Source of the DNA: Rhizophagus irregularis
Taxonomy: Eukaryota > Glomeromycota > Glomeromycetes > Glomerales > Glomeraceae
Direction of reading: 5' to 3'
Length of the DNA stretch: 64,000 bases
Assembly: GCF_026210795.1 (NCBI RefSeq)
Contig: NC_089452.1
Coordinates: 2,728,001 to 2,792,000 of the forward strand
Part shown: one piece after another, positions 48,217-60,470 of the stretch
Layout: each line of letters begins with the position of its first letter
Numbering within the stretch: the first letter of the stretch is position 1
Notes under the pieces: generated by a model
What the model was told of the DNA's origin: nothing
Database searches by the model: none
The model's input: the letters and a program-made list of their open reading frames with translations, nothing else
Program-made: the position numbers and the translations under genes

Positions 48217-50909
48217 ATGGACCATTCAGAGAAAAATCGGATTATTAATTTAGATGAGAAAAAATCCGAGGCAATAATAAATTATAAGGATAATAATGGT
48301 TATATTGAAGGAACAAAAAGAATTTGTGAAAAATGTCAAAATGAATGTTTAGGAAAATTATATTGTGAATATTGTTTTCGAAAATTTTTAAGATCAAATT
48401 TTTCAAAGTGGACATCTGGAAGTGATAAAATTGATAATTTAATACGGAAATGTCAAATGGAATCGATCACTCCAAATAGAATAATTGAATGGATACCATA
48501 CGATCATTTTCAAAATATTAAATATTTAACTAATAGTAGATATTCTGAGATCTTTACTGCTAAATGGATTGGTGGAAGTTATAATAAATGGGATTCTGAA
48601 AAACAAGAATTACGGAGATATGGAACTCGTGATGTCATACTTAAAAAATCAAATAATTTTAAAAGTGTTGAACAAAGTTATTTTTTTGAAGAGGTACGTT
48701 TTTTTAATTTTTATAAATGTTAATTAATTGTTGATTACTATTTATAACACTTTTTATTTTAGGCTACATTACTTTTAAGTATGAGTAGTAAATGGAGAAA
48801 TTTGGTAAAGTGTTTTGGTATAACTCAAGATCCATTAACTGAAAATTATATGTTAGTAATGAAACAAATGGATATAGATTTAAGAAAATATTTACAAAAA
48901 TATCATAATCAACTCACTTGGAGAGAAAGAATCAACATAGTTTATATAATAATATATGCACTATCTATAATTCATAAAGAAAATACAATTCATGGTGACT
49001 TGCATTCTGGAAACATATTATATAAGGAATATTATAATTCTTGGTATATTGGTGATATAGCACTTCGTGGTCCTGTAAACAAACCAGTAGAGAGTATATA
49101 CGGTAATCTTCCTTATATAGCACCAGAAGTTATTGCTGGGAAGGATTATACCGTTGAATCGGATATTTATAGTATTGCAATGTTAATGTGGGAAATTTCA
49201 TCTGGCCAACCTCCATTTAATAATTATGAACATGACTTTGATGTTACTATGAAAATAATTAATGGAATAAGACCAAAAATCGTACCTGAAACTCCATTAG
49301 AATATAAAAAATTAATGCAACAATGTTGGGATGCTGATCCATCAAACAGACCTGATGGTAATACTCTTAAAAGTAAAATAGAGGAATTAAAAGCGATGTA
49401 TAAGAATGATAATCAAAAAGCTATTAATCAAGAATTAAAAAGTCAAAATCCATCAATTATAAATCAATCTAATAAGGATTTGAAAGATAATCAAATAGGG
49501 AATACTAGTAAAATTTATATCTTTAAAAATTTACCAGAACCAAAAAATGCAACAGAAGGTAAAAATTTTAATCATTATTTCATCAACAAGTTTGTCATTT
49601 GATTTTTTTACTTTTACTAATATTTAATTAATAAAAATGATTAGATGAACAAGAAGGTATTTATTTTTATTAAATAATTATTTATCTAATTTAAAAAAAA
49701 TTCGAATTTGTAATAATTTGTAATAATTTTGTATGTCATATTTTAAGATGATGAAGGAAACATATATAATAATCCAAATCTTCATTCAGAAGATCAGGAT
49801 GAATTAGAAATTCCTGAAAGTAAAGTATATTCCAAAGTTAATTTTTAAAAATACTTTTTTTGTGAAATTTAAATTTTCTAATAATTTATTGTATTTTAAT
49901 CATTAGTTGATGATATGAGCGAATTATATAATAAAGGTAAAAAAATTAATTTAACAAATAAATTTAAAAAAATTTTTAATAATACTTTTTTTTTTTTATC
50001 AAACTTTAGGTACAAGTGATTTCAATTCAAATATGGAAGAAAAAGAACAGGTAGAATCTAATAATGGTAAGTCGATTTATTAATGCAAAATTAAAATTGT
50101 TAAATTTATATAATTTATATGATTATATTTTGCTTGTTTTACTAGATATTGGAAGTGAAAATCAAACCAATGAAATTCAAACAAATGGAAATACCAATGA
50201 AATTCAAACCAATAAAATTCAAACCAATGAAATTCAAACAAATGGAAATACCAATGAAATTCAAACCAATGAAATTCAAACAAATGAAATTCAAACAAAT
50301 GATAATCAAATATATGAAAACCAAACAAATGAAAATTATTTCAAAGTTCCAGAAGGTAAGTATTTGTGATATTTCCCAATAATTAAATACTTAATGATTA
50401 ATTATGAACTTGTGATATTATTATTGAATTAGATGAAGAAAAGAAATCAAAAAATAAAAAGAACTTTGTTGGCACTGTTAAAGGTCAGTGTAAAAGAAAA
50501 ATTGTTGTATTTAAAAATTTTATTTTTAATAAAAAAATAACAAAAAATCTATTTATTTTAATTAGGGTCTATCAATAAAATATCTAAATTTGTAAAATCT
50601 AATCTAGATAAAAAAGGTTGAGTTAATAATATATGAAGATATATTGAATCAATTTTTTATTATTTTTAAATCCTAGTATTTTAAATTAAATTAATTTTTT
50701 TTTAGATAAGAAGTTTGATAAAAATGATAAAAATGATAATAAGGGTCAGTTTCAGAAACAAGAATACGATAATGGTAAAGTATCTTAAATAACAATTTTT
50801 GGTTTTTTTTTTTAATTTTAGCATTTTAAAAATTATTATTTATATATCATTTTATTATTAATATTTAATATTAGATGAAAAATTTGACAAAAAACTAATT
50901 TTAAAGTAA
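48217..50909 (+). CDS. protein kinase with phase-1 exon-train tail
   Basis: Eleven exons: 48217-48693, 48763-49558, 49645-49656, 49748-49819, 49907-49936, 50010-50066, 50146-50355, 50433-50483, 50566-50616, 50706-50774 and 50875-50909; 619 residues. The N-terminus has a zinc-ribbon-like C-x2-C...C-x2-C (CEKCQNECLGKLYCEYC). The kinase domain has a degenerate glycine loop, an ILKK lysine, HGDLHSGN in place of HRD...N, GDIAL in place of DFG-L with the Asp kept, and APEV and [19 protein letters not shown]. Lys, the two Asp and Asn remain, so activity is possible. The tail after the kinase is polar and includes repeats of NEIQT. All introns after exon 2 are phase 1 and the internal tail exons have lengths divisible by three, so any may be skipped without a frame change. 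The final join (DEKFDKKLILK) ends at TAA 50907-50909. Confidence 0.78.
50160..50325 (+). repeat. 15-bp coding tandem repeat (NEIQT)
   Basis: About nine imperfect copies of a 15-bp unit AATGAAATTCAAACM inside exon 7 of the kinase, some with an inserted GGAAATACC. It encodes N-E-I-Q-T pentapeptides, sometimes spaced by NGNT. Confidence 0.85.
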
Positions 50910-53900
50910 ACAATATATTAAATTTCATTAGTTTATATATATATAAGCATTCGTTACATCCGTTAGAATTATTTAAACACTAAGACTAGAGTAACAATTT
51001 TATTGTAATGTTTCTTAGTTTGTAATTTAAATAATTCTTATTTTATTTAGAAAATAATTTTTTTTATATCAAATTTATGTTTATTTTATTTTATTTTTTT
51101 TCTTGTGAAAATTTCTACAGTGCATAAAATTGTATAAAAATCCATATTTTCATATTTTCGCTGATATAAATATAATGAATTTTCAATCTTAGATTTTTAT
51201 GCGAGCGAAAAAGTTGCCTTAATTGAATCTCGTGCAAATTCGATTAAATAAAAAAAATCCTAACTCTTTCTTCTCTCAATATTAAAATTTTTGTTCACAG
51301 TACTGTATATACACAAAATACACAAAATAATTTACAAAGGCGTGACTTATATTATGATACGCAGATATAGTACGGGTAATGCTATCGAAATACTACCGTA
51401 GTTATTATATTCTTGAAAAAAAAACAATAATTTCCCTAAATAATATCTAACAAATTATTAAAAAAAGCCTATTTCTATGAAAAAAAGTTATTTCTATTTT
51501 TTCAACCTTAAATATGTTTGATTTCAACAATTTCGACAATAAATTTTATTAATAAAAGCAATAAATTCATTGGTTATTGAACGTCACGCTAAATTTTAAT
51601 AACATTTTTTAGTTTTCATTTTATTATCGTTAATTTTCTGAGCGTAAAATAGTAAAAATAATGATGCAAGAATTTTTTTTTAAAAAAAAAAATTTTAAAG
51701 AACGGTAGACAGACCAATCAGACGGACTGTATACAACAATATTAAAATTTGTAAAATACAAACGATATAAAAAATTCTGTCTCACGACATTATTTTAAAT
51801 TAACACTTATTTTATATATCAAACCAAATTTTTCTTGAGATGTAAACTAGATAAATAGTCATAAACTCATAATACTGTTCAAATTCTACAATTCCCGGAA
51901 AGTAGTACGTTTCACTCAATAAATTGTTTCTTTCTACAACTTATGAAAATATAATGAATATTTGTATTTAGATGCACTATTTTCAGAATTAACCAGTGAA
52001 CATCATCATCTTGATTGGTATATCACTCACCAAAAAAAATTCGAGTTTTCGGGTGTGGCGCAGGTGACAATTCATCATATAACATCATACATCATCCAAC
52101 CCTCCGACTATCCGATCCTAATTTCATGTGATGATGATCAGTAGATTACTATTTTTTGAATAATTCTTTCACTATTAATAGGCTAATAGAACCTCGAGTT
52201 GGATCTACCAGTCCGATTCCAAAACCAGGTCAAAATTTTTTTTTTGGGGATAACCTCATTATAACGCCAAATTCCTTAATTAAATGTGGCTTGCATTTTG
52301 TATTATGCACAATTGCCGCATGAATAATTATTTTAAATATATATTTGCTGTTTACATGCCTTATTTATTTAGACCAAAATTAGCCAATAATTTAATACGC
52401 CTAACTCCGAAGGTTTCGCCCGTTCAATGCCGTTCATACCTATACATACGCAGAAAAAATATGCAATATTAATAATAAATAAATTAGATAAGTATTATAT
52501 GCGTTTGGAATTTTCATATTAATAATATTTGAATAGCATAATATACTGCTAACTGAAAGTTTTGTCATCTGATCACGTGATCTATACAAGGTGTCATTCC
52601 TACTATGCAAAATAATTTTTGTTATCCACCTGATATCAATACCATTCCAGTTTTGATCCAGTCTCTTTAATTATTCACAATTATATCCTAGTGAACTATC
52701 CTAATTACAGAACTATTTATGTTTATAGATAAAAAAAAAATCCACTTTTACAGACACAAAATCACATGGCGAGAGACACTCGGACATTCGGCAATACCCG
52801 GTAAAAACTCAGAATAAGGTAAAATTATATCGGTAGATTTGGAGCACTGATCCGAATACAGCGGTATGATTTTTAACCTATCGAGTTTTACCGAGTTACT
52901 TCTATTATTAAATTTTTTTTTTAACAAACTTGTACGACCTGCCTTGGATTAGACACAGAGACAACGTAAACAATTCGAAGTGTCAAAAAGGAAAAAATGA
53001 CGATACCATCACATATCTGCCGATCCTCCAACTTCGACCTCTTCGTCCAAGCGGAAATGCAACTCCTCTCATCAACGATACGTACACTCACTTATGATAA
53101 AACCATCAACAAAGAACTTTTGGATGTAGAAGTCAACATACGATGAATTATAAGCAACTTTCTACATTCTGATACTGACAATCAAAAGACAAACTTTAAT
53201 TTTCAAATATTATAGATTTATTTCCTTTTTCTTCCTTTTATCCTTTAAATATGCGCTAGTTTAGTTTCTTGTTATTACTTTTATGGTTCTAATTGTGCGT
53301 TTTTTTTAATAGTAGACGGTCTTGTATTCAGTGGCCTTACATCAGTTTTTTAAATTCTACGTATAGTACTGTATATTTAATGTATAATATATGTAGTTTG
53401 TAACTGTGTATGAGTTCTATTAGTCATAAAAATAAATAAAAAACGTGCTTTATATAAAAGGAAGTAACGTAAAGCAATATAATTAACTTTGTGTTTCGTG
53501 CTTTATAATAGTGTACAGAGAAATATTAGTGTACAGAGATAACGAAAATTAGTAATGTTACGTGTACTCATTTTAGTTAATCTACGTTACGCACTTGCTA
53601 CCTACCACTTTTTGTACCGTATCTTTGTACTATGTCTTTGTATTGCACCTTTGTTACCTTGGTAGTCACCGTAAAACGTTACAAAATTTTAATCGGAAAT
53701 TTATTTTTCCACTATAGCCGTTTTTATATTGTAGAATATAAATGGTTATATTTGGTGAGTTTAACTTTGGAAACCATAATCGATAAGAGATTTTTAATTG
53801 GTCGTGATTATGTGATTTTCATTATAACCTATAAGCGAATTCTACCCATTTAGTTTTTTCTGAACTAAATAAATTTTATCAAATTCAAATTTCAAATTTC

Positions 53901-53974
53901 ATAATTGAATTAGGTTAGTCCGTTAGTGACTTCCCATTATAGTTTGTAACATAATGAGTTCATTATCTTTATAT
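50910..53974. other. intergenic, no reliable gene
   Basis: AT-rich. Two small plus-strand frames are noted without support: 51962-52144 (preceded by TTTAG) and 52997-53146 (49 codons in a locally GC-richer stretch). Neither shows a known motif. Confidence 0.4.
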
Positions 53975-54590
53975 AAATAAACATAAATTGCACATTATAG
54001 TATCGAGAGATCATCTCGTTCACACTCATTAACAATGTTTAATGAAATGAAAATGTTGGAGAAGGTAAATTTAATTTTATTGACTTCTGCATACATAAAA
54101 TTAATATTCTTCTTAGAATTAAACATCAATATATTGAGTTTATCAATACTGTTCTTTTTTCGTAGAATCTGAACAAGAATTTTTAATGAAATAAATTTAC
54201 ATTTAGAGGTTATTTTTGAAGTTGCATTACAATTGTCTCATGTGTATTAATCTTTTAATCAATACGATATATATAATCAATGAAAAAAAAAATTCCATCA
54301 ATTCATCATATAAGATAATTGTACGCAGAGTATTACAATTATTCTTCGGAATATTAATCTTAAAATAGGAGCGGTAATTGTGGTAATATTGAAGTAGTAT
54401 CAAAAATAATTATTATATTTGAAAATTTTGTCCCGAGCTTTCCTTGATTATTTAAAAATACTTTGTGTTACCTTGAATAGTACTTATTTCTTGAACATCT
54501 ACCAATATAACTTCTTTTGTTTATATAATTCTATCTAATTAAATGATGCGAAAATAAACACGATCTGCAATAACCACTAAAAAATCCTTT
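53975..54590 (-). pseudogene. decayed SWIM/RING paralogue 3' end
   Basis: The last exons and 3' flank of the gene at 36187-40037 are matched here in diverged form: CATCAATTCATC and ATTATTC-TCGGAATATTAATC blocks, the intron-side GTGTTACCTTGAA, and a broken version of the VTCVYCRVNW / VQ..IQG exon near 54465-54590 (still reading CGTGTTTATTTTCGC). The frame is interrupted and the upstream exons are missing. Confidence 0.5.
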
Positions 54591-54829
54591 TTTAATAATT
54601 ATTTGTAATTGATATTATAAAAACTGAAAATAAAAAAAATGATAGTGTTTGAATATGGAAAAATGGTTCGTTTTGGAAAAAAGACGGTCTTCCTGACATA
54701 AAGATGAAGAGCAGATGGTAGGTGTGATACAAAAGTCATAGAAATGCTGGGATCATTCAGGGAAGGAGAAGAGGGGTTTTACCGTCGTCATCAAAACTCG
54801 GTGCTTGGGTTAGGCTAACATTTGATCTC

Positions 54830-55406
54830 TATGGATGAAGAAAAGGTTAGTACTGCACAACTTACGGACAGACGAATGACCACCGAACCGCCGCCTCCGC
54901 CTTTGGTTGATGAGGTAGCCGATACGATACGGTTGATAGATTCAAGAAAAACTGGGTGGTCCACCTAAACCGATATTGATTCCGCCTAAAGATCACATAT
55001 CACCAGTAGTAGTAGATATGATTACGGATTTAAGAAAGAATGAAGATTTATTTGCCGGATTTCTTATTCCCAAGTAGAGAAGTAGAAGATATTTTTCGAA
55101 AAAGAAATGTGTACAAAAAAAAATCAAGAAAATCTACACCAATCGAACTTGACGCATACAATTTAGTTAATGTGACTTGCTCGGCAAGGTTATCTTACCC
55201 ATCAGAAAAACTGAAGCTTCAACAACAGATGGTACAAAAGAGGGTAAGAAGCGTGTTATAGAAGGGATTGATGAAGTAGTTAAAGTTATCAAGAAGGAGA
55301 CAGCAAAAACTAAGCACAAAATAAAAAAAAATAAAAATGGTACATGTCAAAAAGGATTCTTTTTGATTCACTGTAATACTATGATCAGTAGTGATGCAAA
55401 CTTTTG
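54830..55406 (+). pseudogene. unrecognised decayed coding pieces
   Basis: Frames at 54830-54968 (EEKVSTAQLTDRR, EPPPPPLVDEVADTIRLID) and, one base shifted, 54948-55175 (GGPPKPILIPPKDHISP, REVEDIFRKRNVYKKKSRK) read as continuous low-AT coding sequence broken by a frame change. Lys-rich frame continues to 55406. No family recognised. Confidence 0.3.
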
Positions 55407-55702
55407 ATGGCAATGCGAGGACCCAGAAATATATATAAAAGGGTCAGATTGAGTTTGCGTATTTTGAACTAAAAAAACATGAAAATCTTTCCTTTTTTAG
55501 ATAATTTTTGATAATGCCAGTCATAATTTTATTATTTCCTATTATAGTAACCGACTGACATTATCATAATTCCGGCCCTGAAAAAATGCGTACAGCTCAC
55601 AGAGTCACAGTAAAAAAATTTTCATCACCTGACCCCTATAATACAGTTTTGACGTATGACGTAATTTAAAAAATAATTAAATAATTTAATTAAAAATAAT
55701 AA

Positions 55703-55784
55703 GGGCAGTGACATATATTAGCTAATATTATTTTAATAGTAACTCCCCACCCCCTAAAATATTAGCTAATATATGTCATTGCCC
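55703..55784. mobile_element. 82-bp hairpin MITE, TAA-type target duplication
   Basis: Arms of 27 bp (55703-55729 and 55758-55784, 26 of 27 matching) start GGGCARTGACATATAT and flank a short loop containing CCCCACCCCC. TAATAA lies directly outside both ends (55697-55702, 55785-55790), consistent with a TAA target duplication as in PIF/Harbinger elements, extended by chance, or a 6-bp one. Confidence 0.65.
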
Positions 55785-55901
55785 TAATAATTACTGCTTC
55801 TTTTAATTAACAGCATTATTTAACATTTTTCTATACGCAATTTTACTATTACTAGTATATAAACGAAGGATATAAAATCATAATGATAGCATGTAAACAA
55901 T

Positions 55902-56028
55902 TCACTCTAATCTAGTATTTAAACTAGCTATGTCAATAGGATTAAATTCCATATTATTATTAACTTCTTTATTAGTATTAGGTATATTTAGTCCATTTTC
56001 TCCATCCTGAAAGATTGGATTTGTAGAT
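55902..56028 (-). CDS. possible terminal exon, unrecognised
   Basis: An open frame follows an acceptor (TTTATAG on the minus strand) and ends at TGA 55902-55904. The peptide is Asn-rich (NPIFQDGENG, FNPIDIASLNTRLE). No upstream exon found. It could be the end of a decayed gene. Confidence 0.22.
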
Positions 56029-57196
56029 CTATAAAATTATAGTAGTAGAATATGGCGATATGTTAAATTTCGAAACTTAAAAGCAGTTTTCAAATAAAAT
56101 AAAAATAAAAAATAAAAGTTTATATTATTAATATCAAGTATATTAAGTTTAAAAATAGCTACATCAAAAGTTTATTATTTAAAGCCTAAAAAATTTAAAA
56201 GTAATTACGTCAAAAGTTTATGTAAAGCCCAAAAGTCTAAAAAAATCCATATGGCAAAGTAATGGTGTCATACGACAATGTGACGCTACTGACATACTGA
56301 CAGGACGTTGAAAAAAAATGATATAACTACATAAGGTTCAAAAGTCTGCACCACTAATGATCAGTTGTTAACACGTGAAACTTGAGAGGGAAGTCAATGA
56401 TATTACCTGAAGCGATTCGTATAAATAGTCAATCAATCATTATAATCATAAACAAGATCTTTCGCGACAGTACGTGCTGTATCTAAAATTTTTCGCTTGA
56501 ATTTACTTAGACACTTCGAGAAAAGTAAATTATAAGTCAAGCAGGCTGAACAACCACTTCTTTCCTTAATAAACGTAATTTTTGTTAAGCAAGAAGAAAG
56601 CGTCTGCGACAGAGGGAAGCTGTTGGAAGCCAACGTCTAGCAGGGTTTATTGTACAAAAATTACTGGAGTTTAACAACATAAGGCGTCTGCGACGTGCGG
56701 GTAAGTGTTTTAATACACTAATTTCAAAAGATCATAAGAAAATATGAGGATTAATTTATATAGCTGTTTAGATAGTTCTTGTGGGGTACTTGCAAATTCT
56801 AATTCTGAAGACTGGTCCTACATAAATTTTTAAAACTAAACAGCGAGTTCCTTATCGACCTACCGCCATTTTTAGACATTTGGAATGTCTTGATGGTACT
56901 TGGACCAGAAGATTCCTGCGCGAGGTGAATAAGATGAACCAAGTATTATATAATAATGTAAAAAGGAATGTATTTCATTTCAATTTAATTACGGAAGAGA
57001 GCTCCTGGTCAGCTACTTCCTGACTCAAGTGTTGGTGATGGAAACTTCTGGTCAGCTACTTCCTGACTCAGGAGCATCATCTACTTCCTGGTCCTCACCT
57101 TTGCGACTCCTTTTGCTTTTGCTTTTATTTGAATCATTGAGATTTTGGATCAGCGAAGGATGTTAGCCTTCTAACTTTTTATTTCATTACAATAAG

Positions 57197-58130
57197 ATGA
57201 ATTCAGAACATGACGACGTAACTGTATGTCATTTTTGGAAAGAGGTGATATCAAAAGGAATCAAGTAAGTTTAAGTAAAATCTCAGCAATTTCTTTGGTT
57301 ATATAAGTACATCCTTTTAGAAAGTGTCTTTAATCTTCTTTATAGCTTAAGCTCAAGAATGTTCTTGATACTGAGAGTATCGAACTATTAAAAGTATCAA
57401 GCAAATTTCAATCACAAAAAGTTCATTGCTACCAAAAGAACGCTTGTCACGTGAGGAATTCATCAGATCTTCGTAATCTTCTTGAAGTAACGGTCAAAAA
57501 GACCAGTTTGGAATACAAACAAGGTTAGTCCACAAAAATTTTCTCCCCTCCTTTCCTACCCGAATACCTGTGCAGATTAAAACTATCCAAGGCTTCTCCA
57601 AGAAAAAATTACCATCAAAAATGTCAACTTCGGCGAACGATGTTGAGAATCTGAAACCTTCTGGTATATAAATAACTACATAAGTATATGTTAATACCAG
57701 TGTTATTTTAATGTTTTTTATATCATTTATGTATTTTTGTAGGATATGAGTGACGAAGTCGACAATTTTTTTAACAGTCCGCCGAGAAAAAATATGGACG
57801 ACGAGGGGGTGAGGTATAGTATTATATTAAAATGAATTTCTTATCCGTAGCAGATAATTCAGGAATATAAGAACACTAACTGACATGTTCTGTTTCTGTC
57901 CTGTGATCCAGATGAAATCGGAGAATCAAAGATTAAACGATGGTGATTTAAATGAAGAGTTCCTCTCTCTGCCAATATTCCTCCTCAATTTCCATCAATT
58001 CTAACGATAATCATGAACAAACCAACATCAAGCAGGTTATTATGAATCATCCGATTTATTTGAAGATGATGATTATAAAGTAGAACATGACAGTTATAAC
58101 AAGGACAATGTAAAAAGTAAAAAAGTACAC
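57197..58130 (+). pseudogene. coding-like exons of unrecognised gene
   Basis: Coding-like pieces at 57197-57264 (NSEHDDVTVCHFWKEV), about 57346-57525 (LDTESIELLKVSSKF, CYQKNACHVRNSSDLRNLL), 57577-57663 (GFSKKKLPSKMSTSANDVEN) and 57748-57807 (SDEVDNFFNSPPRKN) are each bounded by plausible splice signals, but the phases do not all join without a stop. Either the gene is decayed or my junctions are wrong. Confidence 0.25.
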
Positions 58131-59248
58131 TTTTGTAGATTTCAATTTTTGATATTTGACAAAATTAATATAAAGTATCTCTAATTAATCACTTAATGTA
58201 CATACAAGTATCAGAGTCTGTTTCTTCTCACCAAGGTGCATCAAGAAATAATTAAGATGATCTCAAAATTAAAAGTATATAATTTTATTTCATTTTCATT
58301 TTCAATAAATATTAATAATAACTTAAAAATAACTATTTTTAGGTTCTAAAGTTCTGACCATATTACAATTGAAGAAATGAGTTTATATATATATTCAAAT
58401 ATTTTAAAAACTTAGGATAATTGAATAAAGTATTCAAAAGTGAATAGTTACATATTCATTTAATCTTGTTTTAAAATCATCATTTGAACTGAGTAAGTTA
58501 CATGAATGTAAAGTTGAAAAATCATGTTGAAAATATTTATAATTTTATGTTTAATATTTCTGTATTTATATAAATATTTATTATAATACTGATTAATGGT
58601 GAAAACGAATTCATCAAATTGTTCATTACATGATATCTTCAATTAATATTAAATTTCGCTGTTACATAAAAAATTTTAAGATACTAAAAAATTTGTATAA
58701 TTAATAACAGATAACTTAAGTTATTTACTTTAGTTTCGGATTTACTTAGTTGAATTTTTCGTTGATTATACTGTATCAGTGATTGCCGCAGCTTGAAAAA
58801 AATCAAACTCGATTACCATTTTCATAAGTATCCCGTTAATAACTTGAAAGATTCAGCGGTTATGAACGCTTCGTTTTTGGGGAGTTAAATCAGTGTTTAA
58901 ACTCATTCTTCATTTTCAGTTAAATCAAATTATTTGTTTATGTCACTTGGTTGGTTTTATATTTTTTTATGGAGAAATGTTATGATAATTTTAGACCAAA
59001 ATTTTTTTTTATTAATTCGTAAAAAATCGGACATCAAATTAGTAGTACCCACGACCAAATAGAGGTAGTACAAAAAAATTATCCAAATAAATTAATCTAT
59101 AAAATTTGTATAAATTTTAATCACAATAAATGATGAACGGAAAAAAGAGCGCTAATTCAAACATAACTCGACTTTTTTGGCATTGGATAGTATAGTAATT
59201 CAATAAATTATAAACAAAAAAAATAATGACTAGAAAAACTTGTAAGCG

Positions 59249-59428
59249 TTATGCTCCTTTTTCTCCTTCAAAGACGATTGGATCAGTTTCATTATAGTTA
59301 TCATATACAACTATTGCATCTTGTAGTGCAAGTTGATAAAGAAAATAATATCCGAAAAAGGTTTTTCCGATGCTCGGATTTCCAGTTATTAATAAGCAAT
59401 ATGAGATAATACCATAAAAATAAGCATA
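59249..59428 (-). pseudogene. fragment of Crinkler-type P-loop NTPase
   Basis: The minus-strand frame from a stop at 59429-59431 to TAA at 59249-59251 reads LLITGNPSIGKTFFGYYFLY, then VVYDNYNETDPIVFEGEK. GNPxxGKTFFGYY is the Walker A of the NTPase domain found in Crinkler (CRN)-type proteins and related retrotransposon-hot-spot-like proteins, families present in these fungi. No N-terminal header and no downstream DNA-processing domain are present, so it is a remnant of about 59 codons. Confidence 0.5.
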
Positions 59429-59569
59429 TCATTTTATCCCAAGTCCTGTTAATGTTAAAAGAATTATTTAGATGATAACAAAACTCTTTGTTTCACTTCT
59501 TTAATTAAGAAATCGCGTTTGTAAGACTTTTGGATTAACATAGATGGGTATGAAATTAGTTTATGATAA

Positions 59570-60470
59570 AATTTTTTTATTTATTGCATGATAACTTATT
59601 ATAAAAGATTATGCTTCTTATTGCTCGTATTTTTCAATTAAACCTTTTGTTTTATAGTTTTGCAATAAATCTTTCATCATTTTATCTCTTTTTGGAATGT
59701 TTTGTAATATCATTGTATTCCTTATCAAAAAATAATAAAGATTTCAAACTTATATGACAAGAAGGATGTAATTGGCGAAGATTATGTCAATATTTTGAAT
59801 AATTCATCCCAATTAATTTCATATACACCAATAAATTCTAAGCTAGTTAAATACTGACAATTAATTTCAAATTCTGAAACATTCTAATTTAACTATGATA
59901 AATTGATAATATTGAGATTTGGACAACTTTGATAAATTGCCTGTCCTTCATCGAAAGAATAACAATTAAGATAGATTTCAACGAGATTCCCTTTTGTATT
60001 TTTAATTAAGCTTGATAAAATATTATATGGAATGTATTCGCCTTTAAAAATATTTCTAAATTATCATAATTTATATTATTACAACTCTTATTATGTGCTA
60101 ATTATAGATTAACTAAATTACAAGATATGTAAGAAACTTTTTCAATTTATTCTCAAATATTGGATGGTATCCGAATGTTTAATTAGTGATTCTTAATTTA
60201 TTTGTATTTTAATGGTAAAACTGCTAAAACTGTTTATTTTAGAATTTTTTTTGAGCTTCAATTAATTTAACTGACATCAATAGAATTAATACCTAATAAA
60301 AGTTTAAATTTTCTAATTTTTTTACTTTGTCAGAGCCAACCTTCTAAAATCTTGCTCCTGGTTAAATTCTTTTCTATGATTCACCCATAAAATTAGTACA
60401 ATCATTTCACACCAAGCTCTGTTAATTAAGATGTGTGAATATAAAAAAATGGGACCATTTTGTAATTCTT
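59570..60470 (-). pseudogene. decayed F-box/LRR-like gene
   Basis: Pieces match the intact gene at 61165-62514 in the same order and strand: near 60350-60420 a broken LINRAWCEMIVLILW (compare CLLVNKTWCSVIIPILW), and near 59920-59945 the TTTGGACAACTTTGATAAATTG block (compare the NLRYLKLP region). Many stops and gaps lie between. Confidence 0.55.

Noticed and set aside
50140-50330. CRISPR-like spaced repeat
   Set aside because: Units are coding, 15 bp, without spacers of constant length; the genome is eukaryotic.
50080-50382. Three further long frames over the NEIQT repeat
   Set aside because: The 15-bp repeat keeps every frame open; only the spliced plus-strand frame joins to the kinase.
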